DNA from: Gemmata massiliana
GTDB lineage: Bacteria; Planctomycetota; Planctomycetia; Gemmatales; Gemmataceae
Length of the DNA stretch: 64,000 bases
NCBI GenBank assembly: GCA_000531095.1
Contig: HG799469.1
Location: forward strand, 177,579-241,578
Direction: 5' to 3'
The notes under the pieces are model-generated. The model did not search any database. It saw only the letters and a list, made by a program, of their open reading frames with translations, and was not told where the DNA came from. Made by a program: the position numbers and the translations under genes. Positions 27,334 to 36,148 of this stretch are shown piece after piece (the first letter of the stretch is position 1; every line of letters starts with the position of its first letter).

Positions 27334-30156
27334 ATGCGCATATCAATGTTCGCTGTTATCGCCTTATTGCCCCTCAGCGCAGTGGCTCGCGCCGCGGAAC
27401 CGATCGACAACGATTACTTCGAGAAGAAAGTACGGCCGATTCTGGTCGCGAACTGCGTGAGCTGCCACGACGCGAAGAAGCAAAAGGGCGGTTTGCGGCT
27501 CGATACGAAAGCTGAGTTCGCCAAAGGTGGCGAGAGCGGCCCCGCCGTTACCCCCGGCGCCCCGGACAAGAGCCAGCTCGTCGCGGCCGTCGGCTACGCG
27601 GGCGAAGTCAAAATGCCCCCCAAGGGCAAGCTCTCGGACGGTGACATCGTGATCCTCACCGAATGGGTGAAGGGGGGCGCACCGTGGCCCAATGACGGCG
27701 CGGGAACGGGAACTGCCGGTGCGGGTGCGAAGTTCGACCTCCAGGCGCGGGCGAAGGCGCACTGGTCGTTCGGCGCGATCAAGCGGCCCCAACTGCCCCA
27801 AGTCGCGAACCCCAAAGCGCAAGTCACGAACGAAATCGACCGGTTCCTGCTCGCGAAACTCGACGCGGCCGGTCTCACGTTCGCGTCCCCGGCCGAAAAG
27901 CGCACGCTGTTGCGCCGGATCTACTTCGACCTGACCGGCCTTCCGCCGGCGCCCGCTGATATTGATGCGTTCCTCAAAGACGATTCGCCGAACGCTTACG
28001 AAAAGGTCGTCGAGAAGCTGCTCGCCTCGCCCCAATACGGCGAGCGCTGGGGCCGGCACTGGCTCGACCTCGTGCGCTACGCAGAAACGCAGGGCCACGA
28101 ATTCGATTACGAGATCCCTGAAGCGTGGCGCTACCGCGACTACGTGATCCGCGCGTTCAACGCGGACGTGCCGTTCGACCAGTTCCTCACGGAGCAACTC
28201 GCGGGTGACCTGTTGCCCCCGCGACGCGGGAAGGACGGCACGAACGAAGCACTCGCCGCGACCGGGTTCTGGTGGCTCGGAGAAGCGAAGCACTCTCCCG
28301 TCGATTCGCGTGCCGAGTTCGCCGAGCGCATCGACAACCAGATTGATGTGCTCGGCAAAGCGGTGTTCGGGCTCACGATCAGTTGCGCCCGGTGCCACGA
28401 CCACAAATTCGACCCGATCGCGACCAAGGACTACTACGCGCTGTTCGGGGTACTGAGCAGTTCGCGCTACAACCGCGCCGATGTGAGCGATCCCGCGTCC
28501 GCACTCAAGTTGCTCAACGAGCTAAAGACGGTTCGCGCAGAATTGGATCGTGTGCTAACGCCCGCGAAGCCCGCCGGGGCCAATGCTGCTCGCGCGGCGC
28601 AAGGAACGACCTGGCGCGAAAAGGCCGTCGAGTTCGAGCGCTTCGACGGCGAGTGGCACAAGCGCTGGTTCGCCGACGGGCTGGCGTTCCGCCCCGAAGC
28701 CGCTTCCGGGTTCCCGCACAGTGGCCTGGAAGCACGCAAACTTACTGGATCGCTGCGATCACCCACGTTCACCATCGATAAGCCCTACTTCGCGGTCCGC
28801 GTGGCGGGGCGCAGTGCCCGGGCGCGCCTCATTCTCAACGGCCTGCAACTCATCCAAGACCCGATCTACGGCGGCCTCGCGCAGTCGATCAACCACGGCG
28901 AAGAACTCCGCTGGATGGTGTTCGACCTCCGAATGTGGAAGGGGCAACCCGCGTACCTGGAGTTGCTCGACGACGGCCCAGGATGGGTCGCGGCCACGGA
29001 AGCGTGGTTCGCGGACGCCCCGCCCCCGAGCGAACTGGGCACGAAAGTGAAGTCCCCCGAGCATCCCGTTGGTGCGAGCGCGGAGGCGGACAAGCTCGTC
29101 ACCCGTATCCGTGAACTCGAAGCGAAACTTCCCGACGCCCGGCGCGCCCCCGTGATGGCCGACGGCAACGGCATCAACGAGCACGTGTTCATCCGCGGGA
29201 GCCACAAGAACCTCGGCGTCGAGGCGCCGCGAGCCACCCTCGAAGCGTTCGGCAAGCCCGCGTTCACCAGTAGCGGGAGCGGGCGCCTCGAACTCGCACG
29301 CACCATCACCGACCCGTCGAACCCGCTCGTCGCGCGCGTGATCGTGAACCGGCTCTGGAAGCACCACTTCGGCGAGGGCATTGTTCGCAGCCCCGACGAT
29401 TTCGGGGTCCAGGGTCAGGCCCCCACGCACCCGGAACTCCTCGACTGGCTGGCGACCGAACTGGTCGCGAAGAAGTGGAGCCTGAAGTCGATGCACCGAC
29501 TCATGGTGCTCTCCACCGCGTACCGGCAGTCGAGCCGCGCGGCCCCGGAACAGACCGCGAAGGCGGTCACGGCCGACCCACAGAACAAGCTGCTCCACCG
29601 GCAGAACGTGAAGCGCCTGGAAGCCGAAGCGATCCGCGACAGCGTTCTCGCGGTCAGCGGGCGGCTCGATCCAAAGATGGAGGGCCAGGGCGCGCTCCCG
29701 TTCCTCACCGACCACCAGGTCGGGCGCGGGCGCCCGGGGTCCGGGCCGCTCGACGGCGACGGCCGGCGCAGCGTCTACCTGCAGGTGCGCCGGAACTTCA
29801 TCAACCCGATGTTCACCGCGTTCGACTACCCCACCCCGTTCACCGCGATCGGTCGGCGCACGGTGTCCAACGTACCCGCCCAGGCGCTCGTGATGCTGAA
29901 CAACCCGTTCGTGATCCAACAGGCGGAACTGTGGGCGAAGCGCGTCCTCGCCGCACCCGGCCAGAAGCCCGACGAGCGCGTGCGCCAGATGTACGTGACC
30001 GCGTTCGGGCGCGAACCCACCGCCGACGAGCGTAACAGTGCGGTCGCGTTCATCACCGAGCAGTCCACGGAATACGGCAAGCCCGACCACCCGAAAGCCT
30101 GGGCCGACCTCGCCCACGTGCTACTCAACGCGAAAGAGTTCATCTTCGTGGAGTGA
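27334..30156 (+). CDS. Secreted PSCyt1/DUF1549/DUF1553 (planctomycete cytochrome-type) protein
   Basis: 940 residues with a signal peptide (MRISMFAVIALLPLSAVARA). The haem-binding CVSCH at residues 41-45 belongs to a PSCyt1 (planctomycete cytochrome C) domain. DUF1549 follows (EIDRFLLAKLDAAGL, YFDLTGLPP, WLDLVRYAET) and a DUF1553 domain covers the C-terminus (RVIVNRLWKHHFGEGIV, STAYRQSS). Such proteins are abundant in Planctomycetes, usually paired with a DUF1501 gene and linked to polysaccharide or sulfatase loci; no DUF1501 gene is next to this one. Start ATG 27334 gives the signal peptide; the frame extends 74 codons upstream without support. Confidence 0.92.
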   Translation: MRISMFAVIALLPLSAVARAAEPIDNDYFEKKVRPILVANCVSCHDAKKQKGGLRLDTKAEFAKGGESGPAVTPGAPDKSQLVAAVGYAGEVKMPPKGKLSDGDIVILTEWVKGGAPWPNDGAGTGTAGAGAKFDLQARAKAHWSFGAIKRPQLPQVANPKAQVTNEIDRFLLAKLDAAGLTFASPAEKRTLLRRIYFDLTGLPPAPADIDAFLKDDSPNAYEKVVEKLLASPQYGERWGRHWLDLVRYAETQGHEFDYEIPEAWRYRDYVIRAFNADVPFDQFLTEQLAGDLLPPRRGKDGTNEALAATGFWWLGEAKHSPVDSRAEFAERIDNQIDVLGKAVFGLTISCARCHDHKFDPIATKDYYALFGVLSSSRYNRADVSDPASALKLLNELKTVRAELDRVLTPAKPAGANAARAAQGTTWREKAVEFERFDGEWHKRWFADGLAFRPEAASGFPHSGLEARKLTGSLRSPTFTIDKPYFAVRVAGRSARARLILNGLQLIQDPIYGGLAQSINHGEELRWMVFDLRMWKGQPAYLELLDDGPGWVAATEAWFADAPPPSELGTKVKSPEHPVGASAEADKLVTRIRELEAKLPDARRAPVMADGNGINEHVFIRGSHKNLGVEAPRATLEAFGKPAFTSSGSGRLELARTITDPSNPLVARVIVNRLWKHHFGEGIVRSPDDFGVQGQAPTHPELLDWLATELVAKKWSLKSMHRLMVLSTAYRQSSRAAPEQTAKAVTADPQNKLLHRQNVKRLEAEAIRDSVLAVSGRLDPKMEGQGALPFLTDHQVGRGRPGSGPLDGDGRRSVYLQVRRNFINPMFTAFDYPTPFTAIGRRTVSNVPAQALVMLNNPFVIQQAELWAKRVLAAPGQKPDERVRQMYVTAFGREPTADERNSAVAFITEQSTEYGKPDHPKAWADLAHVLLNAKEFIFVE

Positions 30157-30385
30157 AGAAGAGAAATACAGCCACGGATGAACACAGAAAACACGGACCA
30201 AGACGGATCGCAGATCCTGTTTTGTTGAAGCCTTCTTAACCGTTAGCGGTCGAGAGCGTGAGACCGTGCCTCAACACTTGCGCGTGCGGCTCTCGTCGGA
30301 GCGCCAAGAAAGCCTCCGGGCAAGTGTCAACGAGCGGGTGCTTCCCGTGCCTGTTTACTTCCGCGCACTCAACGATCCACCGCGC

Positions 30386-30638
30386 TTTACTTCTTCGCGC
30401 GTTCGAGGCGCAGGAAGGTCGCGGCGTAAGCAAAATCCGGGAGCGGCCGCTCCTCGTTGAAGTGCGGGAAGCGCCCGCCCAGCAACAGGTGGTCGTCGTC
30501 GAAACTGTAAATGTACGCGACCGCGCCTTCCGCTGCTTCTCGTCGGTGTAGGTGAGCGTGAGGCACTTGGGCCGTACCGAGGTGTCCGCCGTGAACGTCC
30601 CCTCGGTCACGCGGTTAACCCGGAGCGTGTTGTCGTTA
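30386..30638 (-). pseudogene. Frameshifted fragment of a TIGR03067-like protein
   Basis: Read on the minus strand, one frame gives VTEGTFTADTSVRPKCLTLTY and, after one missing base near 30517, a second frame gives AVAYIYSFDDDHLLLGGRFP ending in ERAKK and a stop. The order resembles the C-terminal half of TIGR03067 proteins common in planctomycetes. The N-terminal half is absent: the frame runs into the end of the ankyrin gene. Taken as a decayed remnant. The 30157-30385 stretch beside it shows no gene, only a dispersed 'agccacggatgaacac' repeat half. Confidence 0.5.
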
Positions 30639-31271
30639 GCGCTCTCGGTTTGCCGGCTTCGCGCCTTTCGACAACAAGAACTTGGCGATCTCGTCTCGCT
30701 TACTTGTGCGAGCGATATCGAGCGGTGTGTACGCTGGCGCCGGTGCTGAAAACGCCGGTGCCACGTTGGGCGGACCCGACGGAATTTGTTGTGGGGGTAG
30801 CTTTTGGGTAGCGGCGTTCACGTCGGCTCCTTTGTCGACGAGCAGGCGAACGACGTCCTCTTTTTCGGCGCTGACAGCGAAGTGAAGTGGGGTCCACCCC
30901 GAACCGCCGTCGGCCTGAATGTCGGCCCCTTTGTCGAGGAGCAGTTTGACGGTGGAGAGGTGGCCGCGCACCGCGGCGCGGTGGAGCAGCCCCCACGAGT
31001 CGCCGTGGCTCGGTTTCCGATTCCCGACAAACTTGAGCCGCTCATTTACCCATTTGGGGTGCTTGTCGAGCATCGCGCGCAGGTGATCGACCTCGCCCCG
31101 CTCGGCGAACTGGTGCGTGGCGGCGATCAGTGCAACCTCATAGGGGTCGACTTCTACTACTCGTGGGTTTGCCTTCTGCCCGGGGGCCGGCGGCAATCGT
31201 GGAATAACCGGCTCCTGACCTTTGGCCCACGCACACGAAATCAGGACCACAGTCAAAACACATCTGAGCAT
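30636..31271 (-). CDS. Secreted ankyrin-repeat protein
   Basis: 211 residues with a signal peptide (MLRCVLTVVLISCAWAKG). Ankyrin repeats are clear at about 95-155: SWGLLHRAAVRGHLSTVKLLLDKGAD and GWTPLHFAVSAEKEDVVRLL, then a Pro/Ala-rich insertion and a last repeat (TPLDIARTSKRDEIAKFLLSKGA). Such repeats bind other proteins. No enzymatic domain; partner unknown. The stop lies at the edge of the broken TIGR03067-like fragment, so the end of this gene may have been changed by rearrangement. Confidence 0.82.
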   Translation of the reverse strand: MLRCVLTVVLISCAWAKGQEPVIPRLPPAPGQKANPRVVEVDPYEVALIAATHQFAERGEVDHLRAMLDKHPKWVNERLKFVGNRKPSHGDSWGLLHRAAVRGHLSTVKLLLDKGADIQADGGSGWTPLHFAVSAEKEDVVRLLVDKGADVNAATQKLPPQQIPSGPPNVAPAFSAPAPAYTPLDIARTSKRDEIAKFLLSKGAKPANRER

Positions 31272-31400
31272 TTGCGTCTACCGCTTGCAAAGGGGCCGAA
31301 TGCGACATTCCGTCGCGCACTGTACCGACCGCGTCACGCAATTTCACCCGCAAACGGACCGCTGCCGACCGGCCGTTCGCCAATATTACCCGGCCCCGGA

Positions 31401-32363
31401 TCACCCCAGATACTTCTTCGGGATCTCCGCGCCTGCGACGTATTGCAGCTTGGCGATCTTACACATCTGGTACACGTTGATGCGGAAGTCCGGGCACGTG
31501 CTGACGAGACAGTACGCATCGGTGGGCGTGAACCCGTACTCGGTGATGAGCCAGTCCATGAGGTGGAACGTGGCCGTTTCGACCGCGGACTCCAGCGGCT
31601 TGTCCGCGAACACGGACACGAGCGCGTCCGGCTTCTCGATCCGCACCCACGGCACGCGCTTCTGCTTCACCAGCTCCAGTTTCACGCGGACGGTCGCCTT
31701 CGTCTCGGCCGCGGTCCCGGTGAACTCGGTGTCGCCCTGGCTCGCGTGGACGTCGCCCAGGTAAAACAGCGCGCCGGGGTGGTACACGGGCACGAAGACG
31801 CGGTTGCCGACCGCCGCGTCGCGGATGTCGAGGTTCCCGCCCCACGGCCCCTGCCCGTCCAGGCTGGTCACCACCTCGCGGTCCGGGCACACCCCGAGCG
31901 TGCCCACGAAGGGCGTGATCGGCCACCGGATCTTGTCGCTGAAGTGCAGCGTGCCGTCGCGCGTGGTGCCGCTGGCGCCCGGGGTGTGCTTGAAAATCTT
32001 CGTCGTGTAGTCGCCGGACAGTTCCGGCCACCGGGTCGATTCGCCCAGCGGCCCGCGCCGCGGACCGATCGCGATCCATGAATAGTCATCGACCACGATG
32101 TCTTCGAGCGCGATAACGAGGGCGTCGCCGCGCTCCGCGCCCTCGAGGTACACCGGGCCGCCGACCGGGTTCGCGTGCGGCGGGGACCGGTCGAACCCCG
32201 GGCGCTTCCCGGGGATCGCCTTGTCCGCCGGCGACTTGAAGTACCCGGTGCTCGCGTCGTAGGTCTCGATCTCGAACGACTCGCCCGGGCGCACGCGCAA
32301 CAGGGGCTCGTCGCGCCAGTCGAAGGCGTACTTCCGCGCTTGCTCGCGGGTGATCCGTTGCAC
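31401..32363 (-). CDS. Acetamidase/formamidase family protein
   Basis: 320 residues of the FmdA/AmdA family, which hydrolyse formamide or short amides to ammonia and acid. Visible: SPPHANPVGGPVYLEGAERGDAL, VCPDREVVTSLDGQGPWGGNLD, LYLGDVHASQGDTEF in the form ALFYLGDVHASQGD, and DAYCLVSTCPDFRINVYQ. Start GTG 32363 has AGGAG 8 bases upstream; the longer frame to 32522 has no support. The 20 bases around this start codon recur exactly at 36111-36130. Monocistronic as far as visible. Confidence 0.9.
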   Translation of the reverse strand: MQRITREQARKYAFDWRDEPLLRVRPGESFEIETYDASTGYFKSPADKAIPGKRPGFDRSPPHANPVGGPVYLEGAERGDALVIALEDIVVDDYSWIAIGPRRGPLGESTRWPELSGDYTTKIFKHTPGASGTTRDGTLHFSDKIRWPITPFVGTLGVCPDREVVTSLDGQGPWGGNLDIRDAAVGNRVFVPVYHPGALFYLGDVHASQGDTEFTGTAAETKATVRVKLELVKQKRVPWVRIEKPDALVSVFADKPLESAVETATFHLMDWLITEYGFTPTDAYCLVSTCPDFRINVYQMCKIAKLQYVAGAEIPKKYLG

Positions 32364-32364
32364 G
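32345..32364. repeat. 20-bp direct repeat, left copy (formamidase start region)
   Basis: CGCGGGTGATCCGTTGCACG here is identical to 36111-36130. It covers the GTG start of the formamidase gene. Together the two copies bracket the 32916-36094 module. Confidence 0.85.
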
Positions 32365-32873
32365 AGTGAAACTCCTGATAGTTGGTGCGAACTCGCCAGA
32401 AATTGCGGGAGTTCGGCACCGGTGTGTGCCTGTTGAGGGTCCGAAGCTCTCGCCGCGCGGTGCGGTGCAGGGCCACACCGCGCAAATCTGGATCGCTCCT
32501 GCCCTGGCAAAGCATAAGGCACTTCGGGGCGCCAAGCTCCTCCAATCCGGTGGTACTCGCGCCCCGAACGGCGCTCCGAGGTGAGGGAACCGAGAACGGG
32601 TAAGCGGGCACGTCCAATACGCTTCCGGTTCGCCTGATTTTTTCAAGCGTTCTCACGACGACAGTCGGCGAACGACGCCCAAAAACTGAAGAGCACCTGC
32701 AATTCCCCCAGGCAAATCAAGCGAATGAATACGCGCTGGTCCGGGGCGTAAAGTACGCGAGCTCCAGTGCCCATAACGTCACTATAAACATCATTTTATT
32801 GTAATCTGCCAAGACCATGATCCCGAGCGGGCTGCGAAAAATAATTCCGGCTGCCGCAAAATGCGGCGGAAAA
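32365..32873. other. Gene-free, AT-rich stretch before the MauE/DoxX module
   Basis: No convincing gene in about 500 bases. The last 150 bases are clearly more AT-rich than the rest of the window. They hold an imperfect hairpin (AATAATTCCG, then TGCCGC-AAAAT-GCGGCG, then AAAATTATT; about 32840-32879). This base composition and the module to its right suggest a foreign junction. Confidence 0.5.
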
Positions 32874-32913
32874 TTATTGACTCGAGATACACAACTATAG
32901 TAAAAACGTTTTT
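32874..32913 (+). promoter_or_regulatory. Putative sigma70-type promoter with palindrome before the MauE/DoxX gene
   Basis: TTATTG (32874-32879), a 16-base spacer, and TATAGT (32896-32901). A perfect 12-base palindrome AAAAACGTTTTT (902-913 within the 32 kb block) follows directly and ends two bases before the ATG at 32916, so it could be an operator. The implied leader is very short and there is no Shine-Dalgarno. Confidence 0.4.
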
Positions 32914-32915
32914 CA

Positions 32916-33752
32916 ATGAGTGACTTAATCGCTAAGTCTTCTGAAGGCCAATCCTGGCTCTCGCGTTGCGCCGTGTGCCTCGTCGGGCTTTATTTTCTCG
33001 CGGCGGCCGCACTGAAGCTGTTCTCGGACGGGTCCGTATCGGCCGGGGAGATGGTGTACACGCCGGCGCTGCGGTTCCTCGCTGTGCAGGCCGAAATTGT
33101 TCTCGGAACGTGGCTGATTCTCGGGCGGTGGCGGCTCGCGGCGTTTATGTCGGCGTGCCTGCTACTCGCGATGTTCGCTCTGCTCAGCCTGTTCAGCTTC
33201 CTTCGCGGCCAGAGTAATTGTGGTTGCTTCGGGGATCTGAAGGTCCACCCCGGGATCACGGCAACGGTCAATCTCGTGGCCCTCGGGCTACTCGCTCTTT
33301 CCCGCCCGCAAATGAGATGGAAGGAGAACCGGGGGGCGGTTGTCGCTGTCGGCACGCTGGCCGCACTGACGGGCGGATTGGCTTGGGTCGCCAACGGCCC
33401 GGTCGGGAACACGCTGCTGGCCCGGTGGCAGGGACAGACAGTGGCGCTGCAATCGAGCGTCGTCGAGGCGGGAGAGGCAACGGAAGGTACGAGAAGACAG
33501 TTCCCGGTCGTGGTGACGAACCGCAGTTCGCGGGACGTGCGGATCATCGGCGGCAACGCGGATTGTACCTGCACGACGACGCGGAACCTGCCGGTGACGG
33601 TTCCGGCCTCCGGCGAGGTGACGGTTGAAATCGACCTGAAGTTCCGCGGAACCCCGGGTCGGTTCGAGCACCGCTTTGAACTCTTCACCGACGACAAGAC
33701 GCACCCGAAACTTCGCGGGGTGATCGTCGGCCACGTGGCCGACGCGCCCTAA
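32916..33752 (+). CDS. MauE/DoxX-like redox membrane protein with DUF1573-like C-terminus
   Basis: 278 residues. Four to five membrane helices in residues 15-160 include the SNCGCFGD motif typical of the MauE/DoxX redox-associated family. After a linker, the C-terminus (about 190-275) is DUF1573-like: FPVVVTNRSSRDVRIIGG, a CTC motif and a beta-rich tail. MauE is needed for disulfide formation in methylamine dehydrogenase; this protein may oxidise cysteines of exported partners. The next gene encodes a Cys-rich secreted peptide, a plausible substrate. No methylamine dehydrogenase genes are present. ATG 32916 lacks a ribosome-binding site and sits just after a promoter-like sequence. Confidence 0.75.
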   Translation: MSDLIAKSSEGQSWLSRCAVCLVGLYFLAAAALKLFSDGSVSAGEMVYTPALRFLAVQAEIVLGTWLILGRWRLAAFMSACLLLAMFALLSLFSFLRGQSNCGCFGDLKVHPGITATVNLVALGLLALSRPQMRWKENRGAVVAVGTLAALTGGLAWVANGPVGNTLLARWQGQTVALQSSVVEAGEATEGTRRQFPVVVTNRSSRDVRIIGGNADCTCTTTRNLPVTVPASGEVTVEIDLKFRGTPGRFEHRFELFTDDKTHPKLRGVIVGHVADAP

Positions 33753-33821
33753 CGAGCCGCGTCTCTGGTGGTTCCAGAGACAGTGTGTGCCGAACGCGCG
33801 GCACGAACGATGGAGAGCCCC

Positions 33822-34064
33822 ATGCAACGGCTTCTGAACGTGGCCTCGAAGTCTTTGGCGGTCTTCGGTGTGCTGATGCTGATGTGGACCGCGAGCAACG
33901 TACAGTCGGCGCAGACGCCGATCGACGACCCGAGTACGTCACTCATCCCGTGCTACCCGGGTAGCGGTGAGGATAAGAAGTGCCACGGCTACATCTGCGT
34001 GCTCTACAACTGTCGCGACGAGTGGGCGACCGACGACAGCGGCGTCCGGGAGTGCTGCTACTGA
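33822..34064 (+). CDS. Small secreted cysteine-rich peptide
   Basis: 80 residues: a signal peptide of about 29 residues (MQRLLNVASKSLAVFGVLML, ending near NVQSA) and a mature part of about 50 residues with six cysteines, the last two adjacent (IPC, KKC, YIC, YNC, ECCY). Even cysteine count suggests three disulfides. ATG 33822 has GGAGA just upstream. It follows the MauE/DoxX gene by 69 bases on the same strand. No family recognised. Confidence 0.65.
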   Translation: MQRLLNVASKSLAVFGVLMLMWTASNVQSAQTPIDDPSTSLIPCYPGSGEDKKCHGYICVLYNCRDEWATDDSGVRECCY

Positions 34065-34254
34065 CGGCCCCGCTGTACCAACCACGGCCCCGTGCATTCT
34101 TTTGGTCCGATTTTCATGTGTTCGCACGGTAGTGGTCCGCAGCAAGCGCCAAAAAGTGAGATGGGAACGGCGATTTTTCAGGAAATTAGGTAAACTAATG
34201 TGCGCCGGCCCTGTGAGCCAACCAACACGGCAATCACTCGATCCGAGCAGGGGC

Positions 34255-35190
34255 ATGAAACGACACTGGCTTCTACTCGCGCTGTTGTTCGGTTCCGTTC
34301 GGACCGCCGTCGCGGGCGAACCCGAGGAGCTGGTTTCCCGCGTTCGGGCCGGGCAAGCCGAACTCCGCAATTGGGAGTTGGAAATCCCGGCGGTCCGGTC
34401 CGAACGCGATGTAACGATCCGGGGGAAGACCGAAAAGCTTACGTTCACCACTTTTCACCACGACCGCTCCACGCTCGTGGAGGTGGGAGCCCGCCGGTAC
34501 TGCCTGACCCCGAACGAGACGTTCGGCGTTGAAAAGACACCGACGTCCGGCCAATACGCGCTCCTCTCCCAGTCCGCAAACAAACCGGAAGAATATTTTC
34601 ACACGGTTGTCGGCAAAAGTCACCTGTTGTTCTGTCCGCTCACCGCGGCCGTCCAATCGAGCACAGTGATCGGCGTACTCGACCGCGAAGGGTTCAAGGC
34701 GGAGTCGGTCGCACGCGACGGGGCCGACCTGGTAACGCTCCGCTACTCGCGCCCCCTCCCCGATCGGGGTGACGCTGCGGTCGAACGGGGGGCGCTGACG
34801 TTCTCGATCGGCAACCATTACCTGCTCACCCGATTCGAGTACGACTTGCCTGCAAAGGCGGGGGAAGCACCGGCCCTACACGGTGTGATGACTCGGAAAT
34901 TCACCGCACAGAACGGGCGCCCCGTTGTGACGGAAGTGAGTCAGGTGCTCACCTCGGTTCCCGCCAACTCAGGTGACAACACGATCAAGGTCCGGTACAC
35001 GTACCCCGCACAAGGCGCCTCCCCGGACGAGTTCCGGCTGGCGCATTATTTACCCCCGCCGCCGGCCCTCGACGTTTACGAAGACCGCCCCCCGTTCAAC
35101 TGGCCCCTGTGGGGCGGCATCGGATTGGCCGGCATCGTTCTGTCCGTGCTTCTGGCATGGTTCGCCCGGCGCAAACAGTGGCAAACGTGA
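34255..35190 (+). CDS. Secreted protein with C-terminal membrane anchor, unknown function
   Basis: 311 residues: signal peptide (MKRHWLLLALLFGSVRTAVA), a beta-rich extracytoplasmic domain reminiscent of outer-membrane-lipoprotein sorting/DUF2092-like folds (VSRVRAGQAELRNWELEIPA), and a C-terminal helix (GGIGLAGIVLSVLLAWFARR) followed by a basic tail. It is followed 10 bases later by the DUF1559 gene. No family assigned with certainty. The open frame begins further upstream, but only ATG 34255 gives a signal peptide. Confidence 0.65.
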   Translation: MKRHWLLLALLFGSVRTAVAGEPEELVSRVRAGQAELRNWELEIPAVRSERDVTIRGKTEKLTFTTFHHDRSTLVEVGARRYCLTPNETFGVEKTPTSGQYALLSQSANKPEEYFHTVVGKSHLLFCPLTAAVQSSTVIGVLDREGFKAESVARDGADLVTLRYSRPLPDRGDAAVERGALTFSIGNHYLLTRFEYDLPAKAGEAPALHGVMTRKFTAQNGRPVVTEVSQVLTSVPANSGDNTIKVRYTYPAQGASPDEFRLAHYLPPPPALDVYEDRPPFNWPLWGGIGLAGIVLSVLLAWFARRKQWQT

Positions 35191-35200
35191 GGAGCCTGTC

Positions 35201-36094
35201 ATGCGAAAGCGTTCCGCGTTCACGCTGATCGAGGTTCTGGTCGCGATCGCCATCATCGCCGTCCTCATCGGGCTGTTGCTCCCAGCGGTGCAGAAGGTGC
35301 GCGCGGCCGCGGCCCGGATGCAGTGTGCGAACAACCTCAAGCAGATCGCCCTCGCCTGTCACAACTACGAATCGGCTCGGGGCGCGTTGCCCCCCGGTGC
35401 GGTCCTGCCTCCCGACCCGCTGTTCGGTCTGAACGCGCACGTCGTTCTGTTGCCCTATCTCGAACAGGAGCCGGTTTATCGGCAGGCACAAGCCGACTGC
35501 GAGAGCATGCCCATCACGCACCTCGCCCCGCCGCACGTGGGGTTGCGGACGCTGGTGAAAGCCTACCAGTGCCCGTCCGACGACCGACAAGCGTGGCTCC
35601 ACCGCACACCGAGCGGCGTTGTCGTGGCCCTCACCGGCTACCTCGGGGTCTCCGGGGTCGGCGAGGAGGAGCGCCCGTCGGGGGTGATTTACGTCGGGTC
35701 GCGCACGCGCATCACCGACGTGACCGACGGCACGACCAACACGTTGCTCTTCGGCGAGCGCCCGCCGACGCCGGACTACCTGTGCGGTTGGTGGTACACG
35801 GGTTTTGCGCACACCGCGAGCGAAGCCTCTCTCCCGGTCCGGGCGCTGCGCGGCGCGCCCGAAGGGTCTTCACTGGGAGCGGCGTATCAGTCCTGCGCCC
35901 CCGGCCCGTACTCGTTCACCGACGGCGACCTGACGAGCGTCTGTCACGCTTACCACTTTTGGAGTCGGCACCCCGGCGGGGCGCACTTCGCGTTCTGCGA
36001 CGGGTCCGTGAAGTTCGTTCGGTACGAGGCCGACCCGGTTCTGCCGGCCCTCGCCACCCGATCCGGGGGAGAGACCGCCGCCCTTCCGGATTGA
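35201..36094 (+). CDS. DUF1559 prepilin-like protein
   Basis: 297 residues. The N-terminus is a type IV prepilin-style signal (RSAFTLIEVLVAIAIIAVLI), then LLLPAVQKVRAAAARMQCANNLKQI, the DUF1559 core. Near the C-terminus is the H-x9-DG motif (HPGGAHFAFCDGSVKF). These proteins form a very large planctomycete family of surface pseudopilins of unknown function. ATG 35201 has GAGGAG about 8 bases upstream. Last gene of the module beginning at 32916. Confidence 0.93.
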   Translation: MRKRSAFTLIEVLVAIAIIAVLIGLLLPAVQKVRAAAARMQCANNLKQIALACHNYESARGALPPGAVLPPDPLFGLNAHVVLLPYLEQEPVYRQAQADCESMPITHLAPPHVGLRTLVKAYQCPSDDRQAWLHRTPSGVVVALTGYLGVSGVGEEERPSGVIYVGSRTRITDVTDGTTNTLLFGERPPTPDYLCGWWYTGFAHTASEASLPVRALRGAPEGSSLGAAYQSCAPGPYSFTDGDLTSVCHAYHFWSRHPGGAHFAFCDGSVKFVRYEADPVLPALATRSGGETAALPD

Positions 36095-36110
36095 TCCCGC
36101 TGCGCTCTCA

Positions 36111-36130
36111 CGCGGGTGATCCGTTGCACG
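36111..36130. repeat. 20-bp direct repeat, right copy
   Basis: Exact copy of 32345-32364. On the minus strand it again reads GTG CAA CGG ATC ACC CGC (VQRITR), with GGAGG upstream of the GTG, as in the formamidase gene, but then diverges. It looks like a remnant of a duplicated formamidase 5' end. Confidence 0.8.
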
Positions 36131-36148
36131 TCCTTACCTCCCGTTTGT

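Noticed and set aside
30236-30610. 124-residue minus-strand frame as an intact gene
   Set aside because: Only its first 35 residues resemble a family; the homologous sequence then continues in another frame, so it was called a pseudogene.
32364-32522. Longer N-terminus of the formamidase
   Set aside because: Family alignment begins near VQRITREQ and the ribosome-binding site supports GTG 32363.
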